Of a stretch of 64,000 nt of DNA, positions 1 to 11,775 are shown piece by piece; position 1 is the stretch's first letter; the number at the start of each line of letters is the position of its first letter. Source of the stretch: Elymus sibiricus (taxonomy: Eukaryota > Streptophyta > Magnoliopsida > Poales > Poaceae); contig CM077676.1 in the NCBI GenBank assembly GCA_039707655.1, positions 81,617,895 through 81,681,894 of the forward strand, given 5' to 3'. The position numbers were made by a program, and so were the translations under genes. A model generated the notes under the pieces. It was given only the letters and a program-made list of their open reading frames with translations, searched no databases and was not told the DNA's origin.

Positions 1-312
1 AGTTAGAAAGGGTTGAAATTTGAGGATGTGGCTTTGAATGGTGCATATTAAATGCACAAAAAGTCTGGAGTTGAAATAAGTTTAAAAAAATGAAATGCCT
101 TTCTAACAGATGAGTTTTCGTTCGAAACCTTGAAACTTCGAAGGAGATGGTCCAGTTTGTACACGAAGTGCATCCAGTTTTTGCCGTAACCCTGTCAACT
201 TTTTATCACATGCTATGTGGGTGAAATGATGATACCATGCCAAGTTTCAACCTTTTCAGAGTTTATTTGTAGTGCTTTTCAATTTCAGGGTCATTAAGCT
301 CAAAAAAAATCA
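1..312. repeat. Partial leading monomer, subtype X
   Basis: The window opens about 25 bases into a unit, at AGTTAGAAAGG. Diagnostic positions are ATTAAATGCAC, CCTTTCTAAC, CGTTCGAAACC, CCCTGTCAAC and TTTATCACATG, which mark subtype X. The tail has GAGTTTATTTG and CATTAAGCTC, as in W monomers, so the unit may be an X/W mosaic. It also has a private change, TTGAAACTTCG, where other units read TTGATACTTCG. Confidence 0.85.
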
Positions 313-2326
313 TTAAATGCATGAAAAATAGCAAATGAAGTTAGAAAGGGTTGAAATTTGAGGATGTGGCTTTGAATGGTGCATATTGAATGCACAAAAA
401 GTCTGGAGTTGAAATAAGTTTAAAAAAAATGAAATGCCGTTGTAACAGATGAGTTTTCGACCGAAACCTTGATACTTCGAAGGAGATGGTCCAGTTTGTA
501 CACGAAGTGCATCCAGTTTTTTCTGTAACCCTCTCAACTTTTCAGCACATGCTATGTGGGTGAAATGATGATACCATGCCAAGTTTCAACCTTTTCAGAG
601 TTCATTTGTAGTGCTTTTCAATTTCAGGGTCATTTAGCTCAAAAAAATCATTAAATGCATGAAAAATAGCAAATGAAGTTAGAAAGGGTTGAAATTTGAG
701 GATGTGGCTTTGAATGGTGCATATTGAATGCACAAAAAGTCTGGAGTTGAAATAAGTTTAAAAAAAATGAAATGCGTTTGTAACACATGAGTTTTCGTCC
801 GAAACCTTAATACTTCGAAGGAGATGGTCCAGTTTGTACACGAACTGCATCCAGTTTTTTCCGTAACCCTCTCAACTTTTTAGCACATGCTATGTGGGTC
901 AAATGATGATACCATGCCAAGTTTCAGCCTTTTCAGAGTTCATTTGTAGTGCTTTTCAATTTCAGGGTCATTTAGCTCAAAAAATCATTAAATGCATGAA
1001 AAATAGCAAATGAATTTAGAAAGGGTTGAAATTTGAGGATGTGGCTTTGAATGGTGCATATTGAATGCACAAAAAGTCTGGAGTTGAAATAAGTTTAAAA
1101 AAAATGAAATGCCTTTGTAACAGATGAGTTTTCGTCCGAAACCTTGATACTTCGAAGGAGATGGTCCAGTTGGTACACGAAGTGCATCCAGTTTTTGCCG
1201 TAACCCTCTCAACTTTTTAGCACATGCTATGTGGGTGAAATGATGATACCATGCCAAGTTTTAACCTTTTCAGAGTTCATTTGTAGTGCTTTTCAATTTC
1301 AGGGTCATTTAGCTCAAAAAAATCATTAAATGCATGAAAAATAGCAAATGAAGTTAGAAAGGGTTGAAATTTGAGGATGTGGCTTTGAATGGTGCATATT
1401 GAATGCACAAAAAGTCTGGAGTTGAAATAAGTTTAAAAAAATGAAATGCCTTTGTAACAGATGAGTTTTCGTCCGAAACCTTGATACTTCGAAGGAGATG
1501 GTCCAGTTTGTACACGAAGTGCATCCAGTTTTTGCTGTAACCCTCTCAACTTTTTAGCACATGCTATGTGGGTGAAATGATGATACCATGCCAAGTTTCA
1601 ACCTTTTCAGAGTTCATTTGTAGTGCTTTTCAATTTCAGGGTCATTTAGCTCAGAAAAATCATTAAATGCATGAAAATTAGCAAATCAAGTTAGAAAGGG
1701 TTGAAATTTGAGGATGTGGCTTCGAATGGTGCATATTGAATGCACAAAAAGTCTGGAGTTGAAATAAGTTTAAAAAAATGAAATGCCTTTGTAACAGATG
1801 AGTTTTCTTCCGAAACCTTGATACTTCGAAGGAGATGGTCCAGTTTGTACACGAAGTGCATCCAGTTTTTGCCGTAACCCTCTCAACTTTTTAGCACATG
1901 CTATGTGGGTGAAATGATGATACCATGCCAAGTTTCAACCTTTTCAGAGTTCATTTGTAGTGCTCAGGGTCATTTAGCTCAAAAAATCATTAAATGCATG
2001 AAAAATAGCAAATGAAGTTAGAAAGGGTTGAAATTTGAGGATGTGGCTTTGAATGGTGCATATTAAATGCACAAAAAGTCTGGAGTTGAAATAAGTTTAA
2101 AAAAATGAAATGCCTTTCTAACAGATGAGTTTTCGTTCGAAACCTTGATACTTCGAAGGAGATGGTCCAGTTTGTACACGAAGTGCATCCAGTTTTTGCC
2201 GTAACCCTGTCAACTTTTTATCACATGCTATGTGGGTGAAATGATGATACCATGCCAAGTTTCAACCTTTTCAGAGTTCATTTGTAGTGCTTTTCAATTT
2301 CAGGGTCATTTAGCTCAAAAAAATCA
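313..2326. repeat. Six monomers D-A-B-L-Z-X
   Basis: Starts are 313 (D, with a private CGACCG in place of CGTCCG), 651 (A, with CTTAATACTT), 988 (B), 1326 (L, ending GCTCAGAAAAATC), 1663 (Z, 327 bp with the 9-bp deletion, plus private AAAATTAGCAAATCAAG) and 1990 (X). No short period is obvious. The last three units are the same L-Z-X module found at 25928, 29957 and 60272. Confidence 0.8.
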
Positions 2327-4351
2327 TTAAATGCATGAAAAATAGCAAATGAAGTTAGAAAGGGTTGAAATTTGAGGATGTGGCTTTGAATGGTGCATAT
2401 TGAATGCACAAAAAGTCTGGAGTTGAAATAAGTTTAAAAAAATGAAATGCCTTTGTAACAGATGAGTTTTCGTTCGAAACCTTGATACTTCGTAGGAGAT
2501 GGTCCAGTTTGTACACGAAGTGCATCCAGTTTTTGCCGTAACCCTCTCAACTTTTTATCACATGCTATGTGGGTGAAATGATGATACCATGCCAAGTTTC
2601 AACCTTTTCAGAGTTTATTTGTAGTGCTTTTCAATTTCAGGGTCATTAAGCTCAAAAAAAATCATTAAATGCATGAAAAATAGCAAATGAAGTTAGAAAG
2701 GGTTGAAATTTGAGGATGTGGCTTTGAATGGTGCATATTGAATGCACAAAAAGTCTGGAGTTGAAATAAGTTTAAAAAAATGAAATGCCGTTGTAACAGA
2801 TGAGTTTTCGTCCGAAACCTTGATACTTCGAAGGAGATGGTCCAGTTTGTACACGAAGTGCATCCAGTTTTTTCTGTAACCCTCTCAACTTTTTAGCACA
2901 TGCTATGTGGGTGAAATGATGATACCATGCCAAGTTTCAACCTTTTCAGAGTTCATTTGTAGTGCTTTTCAATTTCAGGGTCATTTAGCTCAAAAAAATC
3001 ATTAAATGCATGAAAAATAGCAAATGAAGTTAGAAAGGGTTGAAATTTGAGGATGTGGCTTTGAATGGTGCATATTGAATGCACAAAAAGTCTGGAGTTG
3101 AAATAAGTTAAAAAAAAATGAAATGCGTTTGTAACACATGAGTTTTCGTCTGAAACCTTGATACTTCGAAGGAGATGGTCCAGTTTGTACATGAACTGCA
3201 TCCAGTTTTTTCCGTAACCCTCTCAACTTTTTAGCACATGCTATGTGGGTCAAATGATGATACCATGCCAAGTTTCAGCCTTTTCAGAGTTCATTTGTAG
3301 TGCTTTTCAATTTCAGGGTCATTTAGCTCAAAAAATCATTAAATGCATGAAAAATAGCTAATGAAGTTAGAAAGGGTTGAAATTTGAGGATGTGGCTTTG
3401 AATGGTGCATATTGAATGCACAAAAAGTCTGGAGTTGAAATAAGTTTAAAAAAAATGAAATGCCTTTGTAACAGATGAGTTTTCGTTCGAAACCTTGATA
3501 CTTCGTAGGAGATGGTCCAGTTTGTACACGAAGTGCATCCAGTTTTTGCCGTAACCCTCTCAACTTTTTATCACATGCTATGTGGGTGAAATGATGATAC
3601 CATGCCAAGTTTCAACCTTTTCAGAGTTTATTTGTAGTGCTTTTCAATTTCAGGGTCATTAAGCTCAAAAAAAATCATTAAATGCATGAAAAATAGCAAA
3701 TGAAGTTAGAAAGGGTTGAAATTTGAGGATGTGGCTTTGAATGGTGCATATTGAATGCACAAAAAGTCTGGAGTTGAAATAAGTTAAAAAAAATGAAATG
3801 CCGTTGTAACAGATGAGTTTTCGTCCGAAACCTTGATACTTCGAAGGAGATGGTCCAGTTTGTACACGAAGTGCATCCAGTTTTTTCTGTAACCCTCTCA
3901 ACTTTTTAGCACATGCTATGTGGGTGAAATGATGATACCATGCCAAGTTTCAACCTTTTCAGAGTTCATTTGTAGTGCTTTTCAATTTCAGGGTCATTTA
4001 GCTCAAAAAAATCATTAAATGCATGAAAAATAGCAAATGAAGTTAGAAAGGGTTGAAATTTGAGGATGTGGCTTTGAATGGTGCATATTGAATGCACAAA
4101 AAGTCTGGAGTTGAAATAAGTTAAAAAAAAATGAAATGCGTTTGTAACACATGAGTTTTCGTCTGAAACCTTGATACTTCGAAGGAGATGGTCCAGTTTG
4201 TACACGAACTGCATCCAGTTTTTTCCGTAACCCTCTCAACTTTTTAGCACATGCTATGTGGGTCAAATGATGATACCATGCCAAGTTTCAGCCTTTTCAG
4301 AGTTCATTTGTAGTGCTTTTCAATTTCAGGGTCATTTAGCTCAAAAAATCA
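2327..4351. repeat. W-D-A trimer higher-order repeat, two copies, ~1,013 bp
   Basis: Copy 1 starts at 2327 (W), 2665 (D), 3002 (A). Copy 2 starts at 3339 (W), 3678 (D), 4015 (A). W carries CGTTCG, CTTCGTAGGAG and CATTAAGCTC in both copies. A carries AAGTTAAAAAAAAATG and the otherwise unusual CGTCTGAAACC in both. These shared private variants show that the three units were duplicated together. Copy 2 differs by AAAATAGCTAATG in W and by a T-less AAGTTAAAA tract in D. Confidence 0.8.
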
Positions 4352-7050
4352 TTAAATGCATGAAAAATAGCTAATGAAGTTAGAAAGGGTTGAAATTTGA
4401 GGATGTGGCTTTGAATGGTGCATATTGAATGCACAAAAAGTCTGGAGTTGAAATAAGTTTAAAAAAAATGAAATGCCTTTGTAACAGATGAGTTTTCGTC
4501 CGAAACCTTGATACTTCGAAGGAGATGGTCCAGTTTGTACACGAAGTGCATCCAGTTTTTGCCGTAACCCTCTCAACTTTTTAGCACATGCTATGTGGGT
4601 GAAATGATGATACCATGCCAAGTTTCAACCTTTTCAGAGTTCATTTGTAGTGCTTTTCAATTTCAGGGTCATTTAGCTCAAAAAAATCATTAAATGCATG
4701 AAAAATAGCAAATGAAGTTAGAAAGGGTTGAAATTTGAGGATTTGGCTTTGAATGGTGCATATTGAATGCACAAAAAGTCTGGAGTTGAAATAAGTTTAA
4801 AAAAAATGAAATGCTTTTGTAACAGATGAGTTTTCGTCCGAAACCTTGATACTTCGAAGGAGATGGTCTAGTTTGTACACGAAGTGCATCCAGTTTTTGC
4901 CGTAACCCTCTCAACTTTTTATCACATGCTATGTGGGTGAAATGATGATACCATGCCAAGTTTCAACCTTTTCAGAGTTTATTTGTAGTGCTTTTCAATT
5001 TCAGGGTCATTTAGCTCAAAAAAATCATTAAATGCATGAAAAATAGCAAATGAAGTTAGAAAGGGTTGAAATTTGAGGATGTGGTTTTGAATGGTGCATC
5101 ATGAATGCACAAAAAGTCTGGAGTTGAAATAAGTTTAAAAAAAATGAAATGCGTTTGTAACACATGAGTTTTCGTCCGAAACCTTGATACTTCGAAGGAG
5201 ATGGTCCAGTTTGTACACGAACTGCATCCAGTTTTTTCCGTAACCCTCTCAACTTTTTAGCACATGCTATGTGGGTCAAATGATGATACCATGCCAAGTT
5301 TCAGCCTTTTCAGAGTTCATTTGTAGTGCTTTTCAATTTCAGGGTCATTTAGCTCAAAAAATCATTAAATGCATGAAAAATAGCAAATGAAGTTAGAAAG
5401 GGTTGAAATTTGAGGATGTGGCTTCGAATGGTGCATATTGAATGCACAAAAAGTCTGGAGTTGAAATAAGTTTAAAAAAATGAAATGCCTTTGTAACAGA
5501 TGAGTTTTCGTCCGAAACCTTGATACTTCGAAGGAGATGGTCCAGTTTGTACACGAAGTGCATCCAGTTTTTGCTGTAACCCTCTCAACTTTTTAGCATA
5601 TGCTATGTGGGTGAAATGATGATACCATGCCAAGTTTCAACCTTTTCAGAGTTCATTTGTAGTGCTTTTCAATTTCAGGGTCATTTAGCTCAGAAAAATC
5701 ATTAAATGCATGAAAAATAGTAAATGAAGTTAGAAAGGGTTGAAATTTGAGGATGTGGCTTCGAATGGTGCATATTGAATGCACAAAAAGTCTGGAGTTG
5801 AAATAAGTTTAAAAAAAATGAAATGCTTTTGTAACAGATGAGTTTTCGTCCGAAACCTTGATACTTCGAAGGAGATGGTCCAGTTTGTACACGAAGTGCA
5901 TCCAGTTTTTGCCGTAACCCTCTCCACTTTTTATCACATGCTATGTGGGTGAAATGATGATACCATGCCAAGTTTCAACCTTTTCAGAGTTTATTTGTAG
6001 TGCTTTTCAATTTCAGGGTCATTTAGCTCAAAAAATCATTAAATGCATGAAAAATAGCAAATGAAGTTAGAAAGGGTTGAAATTTGAGGATGTGGCTTTG
6101 AATGGTGCATATTGAATGCACAAAAAGTCTGGAGTTGAAATAAGTTTAAAAAAAATGAAATGCGTTTGTAACACATGAGTTTTCGTCCGAAACCTTGATA
6201 CTTCGAAGGACATGGTCCAGTTTGTACACGAACTGGATCCAGTTTTTTCCGTAACCCTCTCAACTTTTTAGCACATGCTATGTGGGTCAAATGATGATAC
6301 CATGCCAAGTTTCAGCCTTTTCAGAGTTCATTTGTAGTGCTTTTCAATTTCAGGGTCATTTAGCTCAAAAAATCATTAAATGCATGAAAAATAGCAAATG
6401 AAGTTAGAAAGGGTTGAAATTTGAGGATGTGGCTTTGAGTGGTGCATATTGAATGCACAAAAAGTCTGGAGTTGAAATAAGTTTAAAAAAAATGAAATGC
6501 CTTTGTAACAGATGAGTTTTCGTCCGAAACCTTGATACTTCGAAGGAGATGGTCCAGTTTGTACACGAAGTGCATCCAGTTTTTGCTGTAACCCTCTCAA
6601 CTTTTTATCACATGCTATGTGGGTGAAATGATGATACCATGCCAAGTTTGAACCTTTTCAGAGTTCATTTGTAGTGCTTTTCAATTTCAGGGTCATTTAG
6701 CTCAGAAAAATCATTAAATGCATGAAAAATAGCAAATGAAGTTAGAAAGGGTTGAAATTTGAGGATGTGGCTTCGAATGGTGCATATTGAATGCACAAAA
6801 AGTCTGGAGTTGAAATAAGTTTAAAAAAAATGAAATGCTTTTGTAACACATGAGTTTTCGTCCGAAACCTTGATACTTCGAAGGAGATGGTCCAGTTTGT
6901 ACACGAACTGCATCCAGTTTTTGCCGTAACCCTCTCAACTTTTTATCACATGCTATGTGGGTGAAATGATGATACCATGCCAAGTTTCAACCTTTTCAGA
7001 GTTTATTTGTAGTGCTTTTCAATTTCATGGTCATTTAGCTCAAAAAATCA
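4352..7050. repeat. B-C followed by two A-L-C trimers (~1,011 bp)
   Basis: Starts are 4352 (B, AAAATAGCTAATG), 4690 (C, with GGTCTAGTTTG), 5028 (A), 5365 (L), 5702 (C), 6039 (A), 6376 (L) and 6714 (C with A-like ACACATG and CGAACTGC). Both L units end GCTCAGAAAAATC and both following C units read GGCTTCGAATGG, which ties the trimers together. The A unit at 5028 has a private GTGGTTTTGAATGGTGCATC, and the one at 6039 carries a GGATCC site at 6235-6240. Confidence 0.75.
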
Positions 7051-10000
7051 TTAAATGCATGAAAAATAGCAAATGAAGTTAGAAAGGGTTGAAATTTGAG
7101 GATGTGGCTTTGAATGGTGCATATTGAATGCACAAAAAGTCTGGAGTTGAAATAAGTTTAAAAAAAATGAAATGCGTTTGTAACACATGAGTTTTCGTCC
7201 GAAACCTTGATACTTCGAAGGAGATGGTCCAGTTTGTACACGAACTGCATCCAGTTTTTTCCGTAACCCTCTCAACTTTTTAGCACAAGCTATGTGGGTC
7301 AAATGATGATACCATGCCAAGTTTCAGCCTTTTCAGAGTTCATTTGTAGTGCTTTTCAATTTCAGGGTCATTTAGCTCAAAAAATCATTAAATGCATGAA
7401 AAATTGCAAATGAAGTTAGAAAGGGTTGAAATTTGAGGATGTGTCTTTGAATGGTGCATATTGAATGCACAAAAAGTCTGGAGTTGAAATAAGTTTAAAA
7501 AAAATGAAATGCCGTTGTAACAGATGAGTTTTCGTCCGAAACCTTGATACTTCGAAGGAGATGGTCCAGTTTGTACACGAAGTGCATCCAGTTTTTTCTG
7601 TAACCCTCTCAACTTTTTAGCACATGCTATGTGGGTGAAATGATGATACCATGCCAAGTTTCAACCTTTTCAGAGTTAATTTGTAGTGCTTTTCAATTTC
7701 AGGGTCATTTAGCTCAAAAAAATCATTAAATGCATGAAAAATAGCAAATGAAGTTAGAAAGGGTTGAAATTTGAGGATGTGGCTTTGAATGGTGCATATT
7801 GAATGCACAAAAAGTCTGGAGTTGAAATAAGTTTAAAAAAAATGAAATGCTTTTGTAACACATGAGTTTTCGTCCGAAACCTTGATACTTCGAAGGAGAT
7901 GGTCCAGTTTGTACACGAACTGCATCCAGTTTTTTCCGTAACCCTCTCAACTTTTTAGCACATGCTATGTGGGTCAAATGATGATACCATGCCAAGTTTC
8001 AGCCTTTTCAGAGTTCATTTGTAGTGCTTTTCAATTTCAGGGTCATTTAGCTCAAAAAATCATTAAATGCATGAAAAATAGCAAATGAAGTTAGAAAGGG
8101 TTGAAATTTGAGGATGTGGCTTTGAGTGGTGCATATTGAATGCACAAAAAGTCTGGAGTTGAAATAAGTTTAAAAAAAATGAAATGCCTTTGTAACAGAT
8201 GAGTTTTCGTCCGAAACCTTGATACTTCGAAGGAGATGGTCCAGTTTGTACACGAAGTGCATCCAGTTTTTGCGGTAACCCTCTCAACTTTTTAGCACAT
8301 GCTATGTGGGTGAAATGATGATACCATGCCAAGTTTCAACCTTTTCAGAGTTCATTTGTAGTGCTTTTCAATTTCAGGGTCATTTAGCTCAGAAAAATCA
8401 TTAAATGCATGAAAAATAGCAAATGAAGTTAGAAAGGGTTGAAATTTGAGGATGTGGCTTCGAATGGTGCATATTGAATGCACAAAAAGTCTGGAGTTGA
8501 AATAAGTTTAAAAAAAATGAAATGCTTTTGTAACAGATGAGTTTTCGTCCGAAACCTTGATACTTCGAAGGAGATGGTCCAGTTTGTACACGAAGTGCAT
8601 CCAGTTTTTGCCGTAACCCTCTCAACTTTTTATCACATGCTATGTGGGTGAAATGATGATACCATGCCAAGTTTCAACCTTTTCAGAGTTTATTTGTAGT
8701 GCTTTTCAATTTCAGGGTCATTTAGCTCAAAAAATCATTAAATGCATGAAAAATAGCAAATGAAGTTAGAAAGGGTTGAAATTTGAGGATGTGGCTTTGA
8801 ATGGTGCATATTGAATGCACAAAAAGTCTGGAGTTGAAATAAGTTTAAAAAAAATGAAATGCGTTTGTAACACATGAGTTTTCGTCCGAAACCTTGATAC
8901 TTCGAAGGAGATGGTCCAGTTTGTACACGAACTGCATCCAGTTTTTTCCGTAACCCTCTCAACTTTTTAGCACATGCTATGTGGGTCAAATGATGATACC
9001 ATGCCAAGTTTCAGCCTTTTCAGAGTTCATTTGTAGTGCTTTTCAATTTCAGGGTCATTTAGCTCAAAAAATCATTAAATGCATGAAAAATAGCAAATGA
9101 AGTTAGAAAGGGTTGAAATTTGAGGATGTGTCTTTGAATGGTGCATATTGAATGCACAAAAAGTCTGGAGTTGAAATAAGTTTAAAAAAAATGAAATGCC
9201 GTTGTAACAGATGAGTTTTCGTCCGAAACCTTGATACTTCGAAGGAGATGGTCCAGTTTGTACACGAAGTGCATCCAGTTTTTTCTGTAACCCTCTCAAC
9301 TTTTTAGCACATGCTATGTGGGTGAAATGATGATACCATGCCAAGTTTCAACCTTTTCAGAGTTCATTTGTAGTGCTTTTCAATTTCAGGGTCATTTAGC
9401 TCAAAAAAATCATTAAATGCATGAAAAATAGCAAATGAAGTTAGAAAGGGTTGAAATTTGAGGATGTGGCTTTGAATGGTGCATATTGAATGCACAAAAA
9501 GTCTGGAGTTGAAATAAGTTTAAAAAAAATGAAATGCGTTTGTAACACATGAGTTTTCGTCCGAAACCTTGATACTTCGAAGGAGATGGTCCAGTTTGTA
9601 CACGAAGTGCATCCAGTTTTTTCCGTAACCCTCTCAACTTTTTAGCACATGCTATGTGGGTGAAATGATGATACCATGCCAAGTTTCAGCCTTTTCAGAG
9701 TTCATTTGTAGTGCTTTTCAATTTCAGGGTCATTTAGCTCAAAAAATCATTAAATGCATGAAAAATAGCAAATGAAGTTAGAAAGGGTTGAAATTTGAGG
9801 ACGTGGCTTTGAATGGTGCATATTGAATGCACAAAAAGTCTGGAGTTGAAATAAGTTTAAAAAAAATGAAATGCCTTTGTAACAGATGAGTTTTCGTCCG
9901 AAACCTTGATACTTCGAAGGAGATGATCCAGTTTGTAGACGAAGTGCATCCAGTTTTTGCCGTAACCCTCTCAACTTTTTAGCACATGCTATGTGGGTGA

Positions 10001-10425
10001 AATGATGATACCATGCCAAGTTTCAACCTTTTCAGAGTTCATTTGTAGCGCTTTTCAATTTCAGGGTCATTTAGCTCAAAAAAATCTTTAAATGCATGAA
10101 AAATAGCAAATGAAGTTAGAAAGGGTTGAAATTTGAGGATTTGGCTTTGAATGGTGCATATTGAATGCACAAAAAGTATGGAGTTGAAATAAGTTTAAAA
10201 AAAATGAAATGCCGTTGTAACAGATGAGTTTTCGTCCGAAACCTTGATACTTCGAAGGAGATGGTCCAGTTTGTACACGAAGTGCATCCAGTTTTTGCCG
10301 TAACCCTCTCAACTTTTTATCACATGCTATGTGGGTGAAATGATGATACCATGCCAAGTTTCAACCTTTTCAGAGTTCATTTGTAGTGCTTTTCAATTTC
10401 AGGGTCATTTAGCTCAAAAAAATCA
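7051..10425. repeat. A-D-A-B-C pentamer higher-order repeat, two copies, ~1,687 bp
   Basis: Copy 1 starts at 7051, 7388, 7726, 8063 and 8401. Copy 2 starts at 8738, 9075, 9413, 9750 and 10088. Both D units share GAGGATGTGTCTTTG. The B and C slots of copy 2 (ACGTGGCTTTG, GATGATCCAG; then AATCTTTAAATG, GATTTGG, AAAAGTATGG, GCCGTTG) already have the variants of the next block, so replacement occurred inside the period. The A unit at 9413 has B-like CGAAGTGC and GTGAAATG but keeps TTCAGCC. The B unit at 9750 lost its GTAC site (TTTGTAGACG). Confidence 0.75.
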
Positions 10426-11775
10426 TTAAATGCATGAAAAATAGCAAATGAAGTTAGAAAGGGTTGAAATTTGAGGATGTGGCTTTGAATGGTGCATATT
10501 GAATGCACAAAAAGTCTGGAGTTGAAATAAGTTTAAAAAAAATGAAATGCGTTTGTAACACATGAGTTTTCGTCCGAAACCTTGATACTTCGAAGGAGAT
10601 GGTCCAGTTTGTACACGAACTGCATCCAGTTTTTTCCGTAACCCTCTCAACTTTTTAGCACATGCTATGTGGGTCAAATGATGATACCATGCCAAGTTTC
10701 AGCCTTTTCAGAGTTCATTTGTAGTGCTTTTCAATTTCAGGGTCATTTAGCTCAAAAAATCATTAAATGCATGAAAAATAGCAAATGAAGTTAGAAAGGG
10801 TTGAAATTTGAGGACGTGGCTTTGAATGGTGCATATTGAATGCACAAAAAGTCTGGAGTTGAAATAAGTTTAAAAAAAATGAAATGCCTTTGTAACAGAT
10901 GAGTTTTCGTCCGAAACCTTGATACTTCGAAGGAGATGATCCAGTTTGTACACGAAGTGCATCCAGTTTTTGCCGTAACCCTCTCAACTTTTTAGCACAT
11001 GCTATGTGGGTGAAATGATGATACCATGCCAAGTTTCAACCTTTTCAGAGTTCATTTGTAGTGCTTTTCAATTTCAGGGTCATTTAGCTCAAAAAAATCT
11101 TTAAATGCATGAAAAATAGCAAATGAAGTTAGAAAGGGTTGAAATTTCAGGATTTGGCTTTGAATGGTGCATATTGAATGCACAAAAAGTATGGAGTTGA
11201 AATAAGTTTAAAAAAAATGAAATGCCGTTGTAACAGATGAGTTTTCGTCCGAAACCTTGATACTTCGAAGGAGATGGTCCAGTTTGTACACGAAGTGCAT
11301 CCAGTTTTTGCCGTAACCCTCTCAACTTTTTATCACATGCTATGTGGGTGAAATGATGATACCATGCCAAGTTTCAACCTTTTCAGAGTTCATTTGTAGT
11401 GCTTTTCAATTTCAGGGTCATTTAGCTCAAAAAAATCATTAAATGCATGAAAAATAGCAAATGAAGTTAGAAAGGGTTGAAATTTGAGGATGTGGCTTTG
11501 AATGGTGCATATTGAATGCACAAAAAGTCTGGAGTTGAAATAAGTTTAAAAAAAATGAAATGACTTTGTAACAGATGAGATTTCGTCCGAAACCTTGATA
11601 CTTTGTAGAAGATGGTCCAGTTTGTACACGAAGTGGATCCAGTTTTTGCCATAACCCTCTCTACTTTTTATCACATGCTATGTGGGTGAAATGATGATGC
11701 CATGCCAAGTTTCAACCTTTTCAGAGTTCATTTGTAGTGCTTTTCAATTTCAGGGTCATTTAGCTCAAAAAATCA
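10426..11775. repeat. A-B-C-E tetramer, 1,350 bp
   Basis: Starts are 10426 (A), 10763 (B), 11101 (C) and 11439 (E). E is the most distinctive subtype of the window: GACTTTGTAAC, GAGATTTCG, CTTTGTAGAAGATGG, GTGGATCC, GCCATAACCC, CTCTCTAC and GATGCCATGCC. C reads AATCTTTAAATG, GATTTGG, AAAAGTATGG and GCCGTTG. The unit order equals the first four slots of the following hexamer. Confidence 0.85.

Noticed and set aside
313..582. Recurrent 89-residue minus-strand reading frame in most monomers, reading MAWYHHFTHIAC at its start
   Set aside because: The frame opens with TTG, not ATG. It is contained within each satellite unit and is lost or shifted by small indels in many units. In a eukaryote TTG would not serve as a start. 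The nearby ATG gives only an 11-residue peptide (MVSSFHPHSMC). Similarity between copies is simply repeat identity.
11467..11652. 61-residue frames specific to E units (11467, 12817, 14842, 16867)
   Set aside because: The start codon arises from one E-specific change (GCCGTAACC to GCCATAACC). The frame reads the same satellite DNA, with no promoter context or independent coding signal.
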